A stretch of 64,000 nucleotides of DNA from Caballeronia mineralivorans PML1(12) (GCF_001028175.1 NZ_AEJF01000121.1:1-64000); one strand, 5' to 3'. Numbered from the stretch's first letter, positions 9,008 through 18,573 are shown. Made by a program: numbers and translations. The notes: generated by a model not told the origin, from the letters alone.

Positions 9008-9604
9008 ATGGAAGCACTCAACCAGACTCTTTTCTTGCTGATCAATGCATCGGCGCAACCGAACTCCGACGTCGTTGCATTGGCCATGCTGTTCGGCGAA
9101 TACGCCATCTGGCTGGTGCCCGCCACGCTCGTCCTGGGCTGGCTGCGCGGCAACGACACCCTGCGGCAGCGGCTGATCGAAGCCAGCGCGTCGGCACTGC
9201 TGGCGTTGCTGGCGGCGCAGATAATCGGCGTGATGTGGCCGCATCCCCGGCCGTTCATGATCGGCCTGGGGCATACGTTGATCGTGCACGGAGCGGATTC
9301 ATCCTTTCCGAGCGACCATTTGACGTTCTGTTGGGCGGTCGCCTTCAGCCTCCTGATGCACCCCGAAGCGCGCCGCGCGGGCTCGGTACTCGCGCTTATT
9401 GGTCTGCCGATGGCATGGGCGCGGATCTATATCGGCGTGCATTTCCCATTCGATATTGTGGGTGCCGCGCTGGTCTCGGGAATCAGTGCATGGCTGTGCG
9501 CACTCACCGGACGCTGGTTCGCGGCTCCGGTCGTGCGCGCCGCGATGATCGCTTACCGGCCGCTGTTCGCACCGCTGATCCGGCGCGGCTGGGTGACCCG
9601 ATAA
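9008..9604 (+). CDS. PAP2 phosphatase, BcrC-like undecaprenyl-diphosphatase
   Basis: A 198-residue inner-membrane acid phosphatase, expected to dephosphorylate undecaprenyl diphosphate to recycle the lipid carrier of cell-wall synthesis. The three PAP2 signatures are HPRPF, the PSDHLTF (SxxxH-like) block and RIYIGVHFPFDIVG. About five membrane helices alternate with them. The start at 9008 follows GGAG by about six bases. Family members can also confer bacitracin resistance or act on other lipid phosphates. It is monocistronic and convergent with the RND operon. Confidence 0.85.
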   Translation: MEALNQTLFLLINASAQPNSDVVALAMLFGEYAIWLVPATLVLGWLRGNDTLRQRLIEASASALLALLAAQIIGVMWPHPRPFMIGLGHTLIVHGADSSFPSDHLTFCWAVAFSLLMHPEARRAGSVLALIGLPMAWARIYIGVHFPFDIVGAALVSGISAWLCALTGRWFAAPVVRAAMIAYRPLFAPLIRRGWVTR

Positions 9605-9667
9605 CCCGCGCGTTCCTGACTCGACGCAAAGTCCGCCGCTGATCTTCGGCATCCGTAAAAAGCAAAT

Positions 9668-9724
9668 GGCGACCTGCTGCAAATTGCCGGTCGCCACCAA
9701 GCTGGCCAGACATCAATGGCCAGC
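9668..9724 (-). terminator. Double hairpin between convergent genes, likely end of the RND operon
   Basis: Two stems sit in the 125-base gap between PAP2 and RND genes: GGCGACC/GGTCGCC (9668-9674, 9689-9695) and GCTGGCCA/TGGCCAGC (9701-9708, 9717-9724). On the minus strand the first is followed by ATTTGCTTTTTAC, a T-rich tail that fits an intrinsic terminator for the RND operon. Confidence 0.5.
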
Positions 9725-9729
9725 GCCCC

Positions 9730-12700
9730 CTACCGCACCGGCGCGCTTTCAGCCGTCACGTTGCTCTCACGCTTCCGGTCGATCCAGTGTGCGAGCCGGT
9801 CAAACCACAGATGCACCACCGGCGTGGTGAACAGCGTAAGCATCTGCGAGACGATCAAGCCGCCGACAATCGCGATCCCGAGCGGCACCCGCAACTCTGC
9901 GCCGGCGCCATGCCCCAGCGCCAGCGGCAAGGCACCGAACAGCGCAGCAAGCGTGGTCATCATGATCGGGCGAAACCGCAGCACGCATGCCTGCCGGATT
10001 GCGTCGTGAGGAGACAAGCCCTGCTCCCGTTCAGCGACCAGCGCGAAGTCGATCATCATGATCGCGTTCTTCTTCACAATCCCGATCAGCAGGATGATGC
10101 CGATCATGCCCATGATCGACAGGTCCTGGCCGCATAACATCAGCGCGAGCAGCGCGCCCACGCCCGCGGACGGCAAAGTGGAGATGATGGTCAGCGGATG
10201 AATTGCGCTTTCATACAAGATGCCGAGTATCAGGTACACCACCACGAGCGCGGCAGCAATCAGGTAAGGCTCGCTCTTCAGCGACGCCTGGAATGCCTGT
10301 GCCGTTCCCTGGAATGTACCGGTTAGCGAATCCGGCTTGCCCGCCGTTACTTCCGCTTGATGAATGGCGTTCACCGCATTACCCAGCGACTGACCCGAAG
10401 CGAGATTGAACGAGATCGTCACCGAGGGAAACAAGCCCTGATGATTGACCGATATCGGCGATACGGTGTTCTCGACTTTCGCGAGCGTGTTCAGCGGCAC
10501 AAGCGAATTGGTGAGCGGCGAGCGCACGTACAGGTGAGCGAGAGCGTCAGCCGTCAGCTGGAACTTCGGATCGACCTCCTCGATGACGTGATACTGGTTG
10601 AGCTGCGTGAACAGCGTCGCGATCTGGCGCTGGCCGAAGGCGTCGTAGAGCGTGTCGTCGATCGCTTGCGCCGTGATGCCGAAACGCGATGCGGTGCTGC
10701 GATCGATCACCAGGTTCGCGCTAGTCGCCGACGCCTGCTGATCCGAGGTGACATCGGTCAGTTCGGGCAACACCGACAAACGTTGTGTCATCACCTGCGC
10801 CCAATGATTCAACAAGTTGACGTCGGGTGCCTGCAGCGTGTACTGATATTGCGCCGCACTGATCCGTCCGCCCACCTGGATATCCTGGCGCACCTGCATG
10901 GCGAGCGAAATGCCGATCACTGTGGCAAGCCTCGGTTTGAGACGGTTCAGCACTTTGCCGGCGCTGTCCGTGCGCTGCCCGAACGGCTTCAGGTTGATCA
11001 TCACGCGACCCTGGCTCACGGTCGGATTGGCACCGATCCAGTAGTAGACGTTGTCGACGGCGGGATCGGCCTCGATGATAGACCCAAGCTGCTGCATCTT
11101 CGCCGCCATCGACTGCGGCGAGATATCGGGCGCCGCTTGCGCCACCCCCATGATCAGCCCGGAATCCTCTTGCGGAAAGAAGCCCTTCGGAATCGCGATG
11201 AACAGCCCGGCCGTTGCAATGACCGTTGCAACCGTCACACCGAGCATGATCTTCTGATGGCGAAGCACCCGGTCGAGCCCTCGCTCGTAATGCCGCTCGG
11301 TCCACGTAAAACCCCGTTCCAGCCAAACTTCCAGCTTGCGCATCCGGCCGCCGTCCGTGCCCGGCGCGCGGATGAGCCAGCCGCAAAGCATCGGCGTGAC
11401 CGTCAGCGACACCACTGCTGACATCAGGATCGCCGCACTCACCGTCACGGCAAACTCGCGGAACAACCGCCCCACAATGCCACCCATCAGCAGGATCGGG
11501 ATGAACACGGCGATCAGCGAGATCGTCATCGAAATGATCGTGAAGCGGACCTCGCGTGCACCTAGCAAAGCGGCCTGCATTCGCGGCACGCCTTCCTCGA
11601 TGTGACGCATCACGTTCTCGATCACAACGATCGCATCGTCGACAACAAAACCCACCGCGATGGTCAGCCCCATCAGCGAAAGATTGTCGAGGCTGTAGCC
11701 AAGCACGTACATCACGGCGAAGGTCGCGACCAGCGAGAGCGGGATCGTCAGACTCGGGATCACGGTCGCCCAGAGGTTGCGCAGGAACGAGAAGATCACC
11801 ATCACCACGAGTCCGACAGTCAGCATCAGCGTGAACTGCACGTCGTGGACGGACGCATTGATAGTCTGGGTCCGGTCGCCCACCACATGCAGATGCGCAG
11901 CGGCCGGCAGCGTCGCCTCGAGCGCGGGTAACGCTGTCTTGATGTTGGCAATGGTCTGGACAACGTTGTATCCGGGCTGCTTGTGCACGTCCAGGATGAT
12001 CGCGCGTTCATGCTGCAGCCACGCGGCCTGTTGCGTGTCTTCGGACGCGCTTATGACCGTGCCCAGGTCCTGCACTCGAACGGGCGCGCCGTTCTTGTAA
12101 GCCACTACGAGGTCGCGGTATCCATCGACGGTGGTGAGCTGGTCCGTCGCGTTGAATACGACCGAGCGGTCGGGACCGTTGAGGCTCCCCTTAGGCGCGT
12201 TGACTGTCTGCACACCCACGATCGAACGCACGTCTTCCAGCGTGAGACCGCGTGCTGCGAGCTTGTCGGGGTCCAGCTGGATACGTACGGCCGGACGCTG
12301 CTGTCCATGAAAGTCGACGAGACCGACGCCCGGCATCTGCGAGATCTGCTGCGCGAGATAATCTTCCGCATAACCGTCGAGCTGCGTGAGCGTCAGCGAA
12401 GGCGATGTCAGCGCGAGCGAGAGCAAGGTGAAATCGGCGGGGTTGACCTTTTCATACGTCGGCGGGTTCGGCAGGTTCTTCGGCAGCGTGCCGCCGGCTG
12501 CGTTGATCGCCGTTTGCACATCCTGCGCCGCGCCGTTGATGTCGCGTGTCAGATCGAACTGGACGGCAATATTCGTCGTGCCGAGCGAACTCGACGAGGT
12601 CATCTGCGTGATGCCGGCAATCAACGACAGTTGCCGTTCGAGCGGCGTCGCTACCGATGTCGCCATGGTCTCCGCGCTGGCGCCCGGCAACTTCGCGACA

Positions 12701-12840
12701 ACCTGGATGGTCGGGAAGTCGACCTGCGGCAACGGCGCGACCGGCAACAGGAAGTAGGCGACCGCGCCGACGAGCAGCACGGCGATAGCCAGAAAACTCG
12801 TCGCAATACGGCGCTGGATGAAACGTTCGAGAAGGCTCAT
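9730..12840 (-). CDS. RND multidrug efflux permease (HAE1 family, MdtB/MdtC-like)
   Basis: A 1036-residue inner-membrane proton/drug antiporter, the pump of a tripartite efflux system. Length and topology (12 helices, two large periplasmic loops) fit AcrB/MdtB. GFVVDDAIVVIEN carries the paired Asp of the proton relay, and VAPLPQVDFPTIQV and GVGLVDFHGQQRPAVRIQLDP are family blocks. Its ATG overlaps the membrane-fusion gene stop by four bases. MdtABC systems use two different RND subunits; here only one is present, so it is expected to form a homotrimer. Substrates are not predictable. Confidence 0.93.
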   Translation of the reverse strand: MSLLERFIQRRIATSFLAIAVLLVGAVAYFLLPVAPLPQVDFPTIQVVAKLPGASAETMATSVATPLERQLSLIAGITQMTSSSSLGTTNIAVQFDLTRDINGAAQDVQTAINAAGGTLPKNLPNPPTYEKVNPADFTLLSLALTSPSLTLTQLDGYAEDYLAQQISQMPGVGLVDFHGQQRPAVRIQLDPDKLAARGLTLEDVRSIVGVQTVNAPKGSLNGPDRSVVFNATDQLTTVDGYRDLVVAYKNGAPVRVQDLGTVISASEDTQQAAWLQHERAIILDVHKQPGYNVVQTIANIKTALPALEATLPAAAHLHVVGDRTQTINASVHDVQFTLMLTVGLVVMVIFSFLRNLWATVIPSLTIPLSLVATFAVMYVLGYSLDNLSLMGLTIAVGFVVDDAIVVIENVMRHIEEGVPRMQAALLGAREVRFTIISMTISLIAVFIPILLMGGIVGRLFREFAVTVSAAILMSAVVSLTVTPMLCGWLIRAPGTDGGRMRKLEVWLERGFTWTERHYERGLDRVLRHQKIMLGVTVATVIATAGLFIAIPKGFFPQEDSGLIMGVAQAAPDISPQSMAAKMQQLGSIIEADPAVDNVYYWIGANPTVSQGRVMINLKPFGQRTDSAGKVLNRLKPRLATVIGISLAMQVRQDIQVGGRISAAQYQYTLQAPDVNLLNHWAQVMTQRLSVLPELTDVTSDQQASATSANLVIDRSTASRFGITAQAIDDTLYDAFGQRQIATLFTQLNQYHVIEEVDPKFQLTADALAHLYVRSPLTNSLVPLNTLAKVENTVSPISVNHQGLFPSVTISFNLASGQSLGNAVNAIHQAEVTAGKPDSLTGTFQGTAQAFQASLKSEPYLIAAALVVVYLILGILYESAIHPLTIISTLPSAGVGALLALMLCGQDLSIMGMIGIILLIGIVKKNAIMMIDFALVAEREQGLSPHDAIRQACVLRFRPIMMTTLAALFGALPLALGHGAGAELRVPLGIAIVGGLIVSQMLTLFTTPVVHLWFDRLAHWIDRKRESNVTAESAPVR

Positions 12841-14051
12841 GACGGATCGCCCACGGTGCCGGTGTTGGCGGCGTCAGCGGCCGTGTCGGGCGTTGCGGCT
12901 ACCACCTTCGCCGCTACCCGCGCGCCGGGATTCAGACGGCTTTGGCCATCGAAGACGATCAGGTCCGCCGCCGTGACACCGCCGCGAATTTCCGTCATGC
13001 CGTCCACGCTGACGCCGACCTGAACCGGCCGCAACTGTGCCTTCCCGTTCGGACCGACCGTGTAGAGCTGCGTGCCGTTCTGTGTATTCACCACTGCGCG
13101 GCTGGGCACGGCCAGGCGCTGCTTGTCGGTGCGGATCAGCACGCGCGCGTTGACCAGTTCGCCCGGCCAGAGCTTGCGGTCCTGGTTCGTGAACGATGCC
13201 TTGAGCTTGATCTGGCCCGTGGTGGCATCCACCAGGCTATCGATGAAAACCAGTGAGCCCGAAGCGAGCTCTGTGCTTCCCGAACGCGTGGAGACGTCCA
13301 CCGGCAGCGGTGCTTTCGCCTGTCCCGCGAGCAGGTCGGTCAAGCCGTCCTGCGGCACGGAGAACAGCACTTCGATCGGTTCCATCTGCGTGACGGTAAC
13401 AATGCCGGTCGTATCCGCCGGATGAACGATCGCCCCCAGGTCGGCCTCGCGTGCGCCGACGCGGCCCGTGAATGGCGCGTACAGCGTCGTGAAGCCGAGT
13501 TGCAGGCGGTCGCTCTGGACCAGCGCGGCATCGGCTGCGACGCTTGCCGCGAACGACTCGACCTGCGACTTCGCGGTGTCCACGCTTTGCGTTGTCGCCG
13601 CCCCGATGCCTACCAACTTCGAGAAGCGGGCAAGGTCCAGGCGGGCGTTGTCGAGGCTTGCCTGATCCTTGCGCTGCGCGGCTTCCGCCTGCCGTAATTG
13701 TGCGGTGAGCGGACCCTGGTCCAGTTGCGCGAGTAATTGCCCGGCCTTCACGTCCTGCCCTTCATTGAACGCAACGCGCGCCAGTTGTCCGTCGACCCGT
13801 ACTTTCACGTCGACTGTGTTGAGTGCCTGGACCGTCCCTACGGCCGCGAGGCGAATCGGGAAGTCGAGCAAGGTGGCGTGACCGGCGTTGACCGGAACGG
13901 CAGCAGCCGGAGCGCTGACCGGATGTTTCGGCCATAGCCACCAACCGAGCAGCACGATAAGGACAAGTATCGCCACGATAAACGGCGCACGCATGGACCG
14001 CTTATCTTGGCCGCGAGGTTCCGGCTGAAGAGGAATGTCTTCTTGTTTCAT
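12837..14051 (-). CDS. RND efflux membrane-fusion (periplasmic adaptor) protein
   Basis: A 404-residue adaptor linking the RND pump and the outer-membrane channel. One N-terminal anchor helix (FIVAILVLIVLLGWWLWP) and no lipobox suggest inner-membrane anchoring. Then come a split lipoyl domain (VRVDGQLARVAFNEGQDVKAGQLLAQLDQ), a coiled-coil hairpin (QLRQAEAAQRKDQASLDNARLDLARF) and the beta-barrel/membrane-proximal part. It overlaps by four bases with both neighbours, giving translational coupling OMF-MFP-RND. Confidence 0.93.
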   Translation of the reverse strand: MKQEDIPLQPEPRGQDKRSMRAPFIVAILVLIVLLGWWLWPKHPVSAPAAAVPVNAGHATLLDFPIRLAAVGTVQALNTVDVKVRVDGQLARVAFNEGQDVKAGQLLAQLDQGPLTAQLRQAEAAQRKDQASLDNARLDLARFSKLVGIGAATTQSVDTAKSQVESFAASVAADAALVQSDRLQLGFTTLYAPFTGRVGAREADLGAIVHPADTTGIVTVTQMEPIEVLFSVPQDGLTDLLAGQAKAPLPVDVSTRSGSTELASGSLVFIDSLVDATTGQIKLKASFTNQDRKLWPGELVNARVLIRTDKQRLAVPSRAVVNTQNGTQLYTVGPNGKAQLRPVQVGVSVDGMTEIRGGVTAADLIVFDGQSRLNPGARVAAKVVAATPDTAADAANTGTVGDPS

Positions 14052-15541
14052 GAGTTGCCAGGATTCGATTGGGAACTTGATGGGGACGCCTGGGGTGCGG
14101 AATCGGTGACGCCAAAACCACCGCCGAAAGCACGGAACAAACCCACCGACGCTTGCAGCCGTAAGAGCCGTGCCTGCACCAGCGTGTCCTCTGCCTGATA
14201 CAGCGTGCGCTGTGCATCGAGCACCGTCAGGAAGTCGACCGTGCCGAACTTGTACTGCGCCTCGGCGAGCGTCGCGGCCTGGCGCGCTGCGTCGGCGGCG
14301 GTCTGATCGGAGGCTTCCGCAAGCTGCTGTTGCTGCGCGGCCGTCAACGAATCTTCAACGTCCTGCAGCGCGGTCACGATCGTCTGCCGGTAGTCCGCCA
14401 CGCCCTTGGTCACTGCTGCCTGGTTCGCATGAAGCTGGCCGTGCAACGCGCCGCCATCGAAGATCGGTGCAGCAAGGGAAGTCGCAATGCTCGCAAACGG
14501 GCTTGTCAGGAAATGCGACAGCGAACCGCTGCTCAAGCCGCCGTCGGCCGTGAGCAGGAGAGTCGGAAAGTACGCTGCGCGTGCCGCGCCGACGCTGTAG
14601 TTCGCGGACTGCAGGGTCGCTTCCTTCGAGCGGATATCGGGGCGCGTTTCCAGCAGGCTCGACGGCAAGTTGGGCCGCACCGCCGGGATGGGAATGGCGC
14701 TCAGCTGCACGTCGCCCACGTTCATTTGCTCGGGCGCGCTGCCTGTGAGCACGGCCAGCGAATGCAGGCTTTGATCGAGTTGCTGCTGCAAGACCGGCAC
14801 GTTTGCCTGAAACGTGGCCAGCGCATTGCGCTGCTGCTGGATCTGCAACTCCGTCGCCACGCCGGCGTCCTTCTGCGCGATGAGCAATTGAAGAATGTGT
14901 TCGGCGTCGGTGGAAATGGTGCGTGCGAGCATCACGCGGCGCCGCAGGGACTGGATCTGGAAGTACGTGTTCGCTACCGATGCCGTCAGCGTCAGCGCGA
15001 CCGTATCGCGGTCGAATTCCGATGCCCGCGCGAGCAGCATCGCGGCGTTGGCATTCGCCGCGTTCAGTCCCCAGAAATCGACTTCATAGCTGGCTTCGAG
15101 AAAGACGCTCTGGCTCTTTCCCGTCGAGCCTTTTTTGCCGCCGGCACCGCCCTGATGGCTGCGGTCGAAGGTTGCCCCAAACGTCAGCGACGGGTACAGC
15201 GGCGCACCGGCTTTCTCTGCATTGCCGCGCGCTTCTTCGACGGTCGCCACCGCCGACGCCAGCGAGAAGTTGTTCTGCAGGCTCCGCTCGACCAGCGCGT
15301 TCAGCGCGGGGTCTTGATACGCGCGCCACCATTCGCTTCGAACCGGCGTGGTATTGGCGAGCGAGGTTGACGCGGCGCCGTCGAAGTGTTGGGCGAGCGG
15401 TGCATCGGGGCGCTTGTACGCGGGCACGAGCGAACAGCCGGAAAACAGCAGCGCCAGTGCCAGTACGACCGCGCAGGCCGGACGCACCGGTTCGGCGCGG
15501 CAAAATGCGGGCAACAGCGCCGAACGAGGCGGTTCGGACAT
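14048..15541 (-). CDS. Outer-membrane efflux lipoprotein (NodT/OprM family)
   Basis: The TolC-like exit duct of the efflux system, 497 residues from the ATG at 15541; an upstream in-frame start at 15574 would add 11 residues before the signal sequence and is rejected. The lipoprotein signal ends in LLFSGCSL with the lipidated Cys. Family marks include VPAYKRPDAP, two repeated outer-membrane-efflux domains and ALVERSLQNNFSLASAVATVEEARGNAEKAGAPLYPSL. It is the first gene of the three-gene operon, 109 bases after the response regulator at 15651-16322, with a candidate operator between. Confidence 0.92.
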   Translation of the reverse strand: MSEPPRSALLPAFCRAEPVRPACAVVLALALLFSGCSLVPAYKRPDAPLAQHFDGAASTSLANTTPVRSEWWRAYQDPALNALVERSLQNNFSLASAVATVEEARGNAEKAGAPLYPSLTFGATFDRSHQGGAGGKKGSTGKSQSVFLEASYEVDFWGLNAANANAAMLLARASEFDRDTVALTLTASVANTYFQIQSLRRRVMLARTISTDAEHILQLLIAQKDAGVATELQIQQQRNALATFQANVPVLQQQLDQSLHSLAVLTGSAPEQMNVGDVQLSAIPIPAVRPNLPSSLLETRPDIRSKEATLQSANYSVGAARAAYFPTLLLTADGGLSSGSLSHFLTSPFASIATSLAAPIFDGGALHGQLHANQAAVTKGVADYRQTIVTALQDVEDSLTAAQQQQLAEASDQTAADAARQAATLAEAQYKFGTVDFLTVLDAQRTLYQAEDTLVQARLLRLQASVGLFRAFGGGFGVTDSAPQASPSSSQSNPGNS

Positions 15542-15612
15542 GGAGTAGTGTCTCTTGCAACAATGAAGTTGCAAGCGTAGCGAGACCGTCCTGTCAGCTC
15601 TTTCGCGCGATG

Positions 15613-15630
15613 ATTAAAAAACTTTAATGC
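15613..15630 (-). promoter_or_regulatory. Candidate response-regulator site upstream of the efflux operon
   Basis: On the minus strand this reads GCATTAAAGTTTTTTAAT, about 70 bases upstream of the outer-membrane gene start. It matches 16345-16362 (GCATTAAAATTTTTTCAT) at 16 of 18 positions. The pairing with a site in the regulators' own divergent promoter makes it a good operator candidate. Confidence 0.5.
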
Positions 15631-15650
15631 GGGAGAGAGGGGAACGAAAA

Positions 15651-16322
15651 TCAGCCCCCCAGAACGTAACCAGCGCCTACTACGGTGCGAATCAGCGGCG
15701 TCGGGAAGTCGCGGTCCACCTTGGCGCGCAGCCGGTGCATATGCATGTCGATAATATTTCCGCGCGGCTCGAAGTCATAATTCCACGCCGCCTCGAGCAA
15801 CATGCTCCTCGTCACGACCTGCCCGGCATGGCGCATCAGGCATTCGAGCAACAGGAATTCGCGATGCTGCAAGTTCAGGTTTCGTCCGGCCCGGGAAGCG
15901 GATCTGGCCCGTGTATCAAGTGAAAGGTCCGCGCACGACCACACGTGTCCCGTGCGCCCCCGATTGCTCCGGCGCACGAGCGCCTCGACCCGCGCAAGCA
16001 GTTCCGCGAACGCGTAAGGCTTGACCAGATAATCGTCGCAGCCGGCCTGGATGCCCTCTACCCGATCCTTCAGCCCACTGACCGCCGACAGCATCAACAC
16101 CGGCGTAACGTCCCCGCCCGCGCGCAATTGCCGTACCAATTCCACCCCGTCCAGAGCGGGCAGCAACCGATCGGTGACCAGCAGGTCGTAGATCCCCTCG
16201 CGTGCGAGTACGAGGCCCGTGGCGCCGTCCTCGGCGGTATCGACTATGTGGCCGCTCTCCGTCAGCCCGCGGGCCAGGAACAGCCTGCCGCGCGCATCGT
16301 CTTCGATCACTAGAATCCGCAT
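15651..16322 (-). CDS. OmpR-type response regulator of the RND efflux locus
   Basis: A 223-residue two-component regulator. The receiver (1-118) is complete: EDD near the start, phospho-acceptor Asp in LLVTDRLLP, Ser in LMLSA and Lys in YLVKPYAF. The winged-helix domain (about 130-222) shows LQHREFLLLECLM, IDMHMHRLRAKVD and IRTVVGAGYVL. It lies upstream of and in line with the efflux operon and is divergent from a second regulator-kinase pair, so one kinase (17146-18558) may serve two regulators. It resembles CopR/IrlR-type regulators. Confidence 0.9.
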   Translation of the reverse strand: MRILVIEDDARGRLFLARGLTESGHIVDTAEDGATGLVLAREGIYDLLVTDRLLPALDGVELVRQLRAGGDVTPVLMLSAVSGLKDRVEGIQAGCDDYLVKPYAFAELLARVEALVRRSNRGRTGHVWSCADLSLDTRARSASRAGRNLNLQHREFLLLECLMRHAGQVVTRSMLLEAAWNYDFEPRGNIIDMHMHRLRAKVDRDFPTPLIRTVVGAGYVLGG

Positions 16323-16344
16323 ACGGGACTATCCTCGCGCGCTT

Positions 16345-16362
16345 GCATTAAAATTTTTTCAT
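16345..16362 (+). promoter_or_regulatory. Candidate operator in the divergent regulator promoter
   Basis: GCATTAAAATTTTTTCAT lies 22 bases before the start of the minus-strand regulator and about 115 before the plus-strand one. It is the better half of an imperfect palindrome (GCATTAAAA-TT-TTTTCATGC) and matches the motif at 15613-15630. Confidence 0.5.
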
Positions 16363-16475
16363 GCTGAGGCGAAATGCCCGACCGGTTCGGCGCGGCATAC
16401 TGCCATGGCAAAGGGTAGTTTACAGGCGGTGCGCGGCGAATGTTCCGCCCGGGCACACCCGCAACAGGAGACAGT

Positions 16476-17159
16476 ATGCCGAACGTACTCGTTATCGAGG
16501 ACGACGCTCAAACCCTCGACGAGATCGTCGAGGCACTCACCGACCACGGCTGCGCGGTCGACACCGCGCAAACCGGCCGCGAGGGACTGATGCTAGCAAT
16601 CGCCAACGCCTACGACGCGATCGTGCTCGACCGCATGCTCCCAGGCGGACTGGAGGGCCTCGGCATGCTCGCGTCGCTGCGCAGCGCAGGCGTCGTTACG
16701 CCGGTGCTGATCCTGAGCGCGTTGTCTGCGGTCGACGAGCGGGTGCGCGGCCTGCGCGCGGGCGGCGACGACTATCTGACGAAACCCTTCGAGTTCATCG
16801 AGCTGACGGCGCGGCTGGACGCGCTGATGCGTCGCCGCGACGCGCCGCCGAGCGTGCAGGAATATCGCGCAGGCCCGCTGCAACTCGACCTGCTCAAGCG
16901 CGAAGTCACCTGCGCCGGGCGGCCCGTGGCCTTGCTGCCGCGCGAGTACCGGCTGCTCGAGTACCTGATGCAGAACCAGGGCCAGGTGGTCAGCCGCACG
17001 ATGCTCTTCGAAGCGGTCTGGGATTATCGGCTCGATGAACGGACCAACGTGATCGACGTGCATATCAGCCGTCTCAGGAAGAAGCTCGATCCCGCCGGGT
17101 CGATGCCCATGATTCATACCGTGCGCGGTTCGGGATACCTGCTTCGTGCGCCTGACTGA
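16476..17159 (+). CDS. OmpR-type response regulator, partner of the adjacent kinase
   Basis: A 227-residue two-component regulator starting at 16476 after the RBS AGGAG; an upstream in-frame start at 16440 is less likely. Complete receiver: IEDD, acceptor Asp in IVLDRMLP, Ser in LILSALS, Lys in YLTKPFEF. The winged-helix domain has LLPREYRLLEYLM, IDVHISRLRKKLD and IHTVRGSGYLL. Its end overlaps the kinase gene by 14 bases, so the two are translationally coupled and are the natural pair. Confidence 0.92.
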   Translation: MPNVLVIEDDAQTLDEIVEALTDHGCAVDTAQTGREGLMLAIANAYDAIVLDRMLPGGLEGLGMLASLRSAGVVTPVLILSALSAVDERVRGLRAGGDDYLTKPFEFIELTARLDALMRRRDAPPSVQEYRAGPLQLDLLKREVTCAGRPVALLPREYRLLEYLMQNQGQVVSRTMLFEAVWDYRLDERTNVIDVHISRLRKKLDPAGSMPMIHTVRGSGYLLRAPD

Positions 17160-18558
17160 ACTCCATCGCACAACAAGCTTCCGGCTCGCGACGCTGTTCC
17201 TCGCGATGTTCGGCTTCGCCTCCATCCTCCTGTTCGGTTATCTGTATGTGGAGATCACCGGCTTCGAGACGGAGCGTGTGGACGAGTGGCTGCGCCGCGA
17301 GCACGCTCAGCTGATTCGCGAGCATCCGGACGATCTCGTCGCCCGCTTCGAAAATCAGAACAAGTACGATCCGCACACGCAACGTCCGTTCGGTCTTTTC
17401 GACGCCAGCGGACATCATCTGGCCGGCGGATATCCAGGTGAGCGCCCGGTTATTCCGGCCTTCGACACGCCGTTCACGCTGCGCCTACATGGCCTGCAAC
17501 ATAATCCTCCGGGCCGTTGCATCGCCGCGCATTTCACGGATGGACGAGTCGCGCTTCAGTGCCAGAACACGCGCGAACTCGATCACTTCGATGAAGAACT
17601 GGTGCACGCCCTGCTCTCCGCCGCGGTGCTGACGCTCGTGGCCGGGCTGCTGGGCGCGGCGCTGATCGGCGTGGGGTCGGTGCGCCGCCTGGATGCGGTT
17701 ACCGCGAGCATCAAGGAAATCGTCGCGGGCAACCTGAGCCAGCGTCTGCCCATGCGTTCGAAGCAGGACGATCTCGACCGGCTAGTGCGCGTGGTGAACG
17801 GCATGCTCGATGAAATCGAGCGTCTGATGCGCGAGGTCAAGGGCGTGTGCGACGCGATTGCACACGACCTGCGCACGCCGCTCACGCGGCTGATAGCCGG
17901 TCTTGAACGGGCGCAAAGGCGCGCGACGACGAAGGAGGAATATCGCGCCGCGCTCGACCATACGATCGTCGAAGCGGGCGGCATGTTACGCACTTTCAAT
18001 GCGCTCTTGCGCATCTCCGAGATCGAGAGCGGCGTGCGGCGAGAGAGCTTCGAGCCGGTGGATCTTGCGGCGGTGGCAATGGATGCCGTCGAACTCTATG
18101 AGCCGGCAGCGGAGGACAAGGACATCACGCTCGTGCTGGAGCGGTCATCGCCCGAGCCTTATCCAGTGCATGGAGACCCCAGCCTGCTGTTTGAGGCGCT
18201 CGCCAATCTCGTGGAAAATGCCATCAAGTTCGCGCCGCCGGAAGGCCATGTTTGCGTGCGCCTGTTCAGCGACGCCAGCGGCTTCGGCGTGTCGATCCGC
18301 GACGACGGTCCCGGCATCTCGGTCGAGGAGCGCCAGGCCGTGCTGGGACGTTTCTATCGCGGTGAAGCGAGCCGACATACACCCGGCAACGGACTCGGCC
18401 TGAGCCTGGCGAATGCGGTAGCCGCGATGCACGGCATGGAAATCCGCTTCCCGGACGTTGAGTCTGGCTGCGAAGTTCAGTTGGCCAAGCCGCACGAATC
18501 GCCTGATACAAGGAGCAGCCGCCGGGAAGCGGCCAGCTCGCTGACTGCCACGAGTTGA
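17146..18558 (+). CDS. Sensor histidine kinase of the efflux locus
   Basis: A 470-residue inner-membrane kinase from a GTG start inside the preceding gene. Membrane helices at about 15-37 and 155-180 enclose a periplasmic sensor of about 115 residues with two Cys. A HAMP segment (SVRRLDAVTASIKEIVAGNLSQRLP) precedes the H-box IAHDLRTPLTRL, N-box NLVENAIKF, DDGPGIS and GNGLGLSL. All catalytic boxes are intact. It should phosphorylate the regulator at 16476 and perhaps the one at 15651. The signal is unknown; related kinases sense metals or membrane-active drugs. Confidence 0.92.
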   Translation: MRLTELHRTTSFRLATLFLAMFGFASILLFGYLYVEITGFETERVDEWLRREHAQLIREHPDDLVARFENQNKYDPHTQRPFGLFDASGHHLAGGYPGERPVIPAFDTPFTLRLHGLQHNPPGRCIAAHFTDGRVALQCQNTRELDHFDEELVHALLSAAVLTLVAGLLGAALIGVGSVRRLDAVTASIKEIVAGNLSQRLPMRSKQDDLDRLVRVVNGMLDEIERLMREVKGVCDAIAHDLRTPLTRLIAGLERAQRRATTKEEYRAALDHTIVEAGGMLRTFNALLRISEIESGVRRESFEPVDLAAVAMDAVELYEPAAEDKDITLVLERSSPEPYPVHGDPSLLFEALANLVENAIKFAPPEGHVCVRLFSDASGFGVSIRDDGPGISVEERQAVLGRFYRGEASRHTPGNGLGLSLANAVAAMHGMEIRFPDVESGCEVQLAKPHESPDTRSSRREAASSLTATS

Positions 18559-18573
18559 CGAGGCTCGCGCCCG

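Noticed and set aside
10357..11421. Plus-strand open frame of 354 codons
   Set aside because: Lies within the RND permease gene, His/Arg-rich, no domain.
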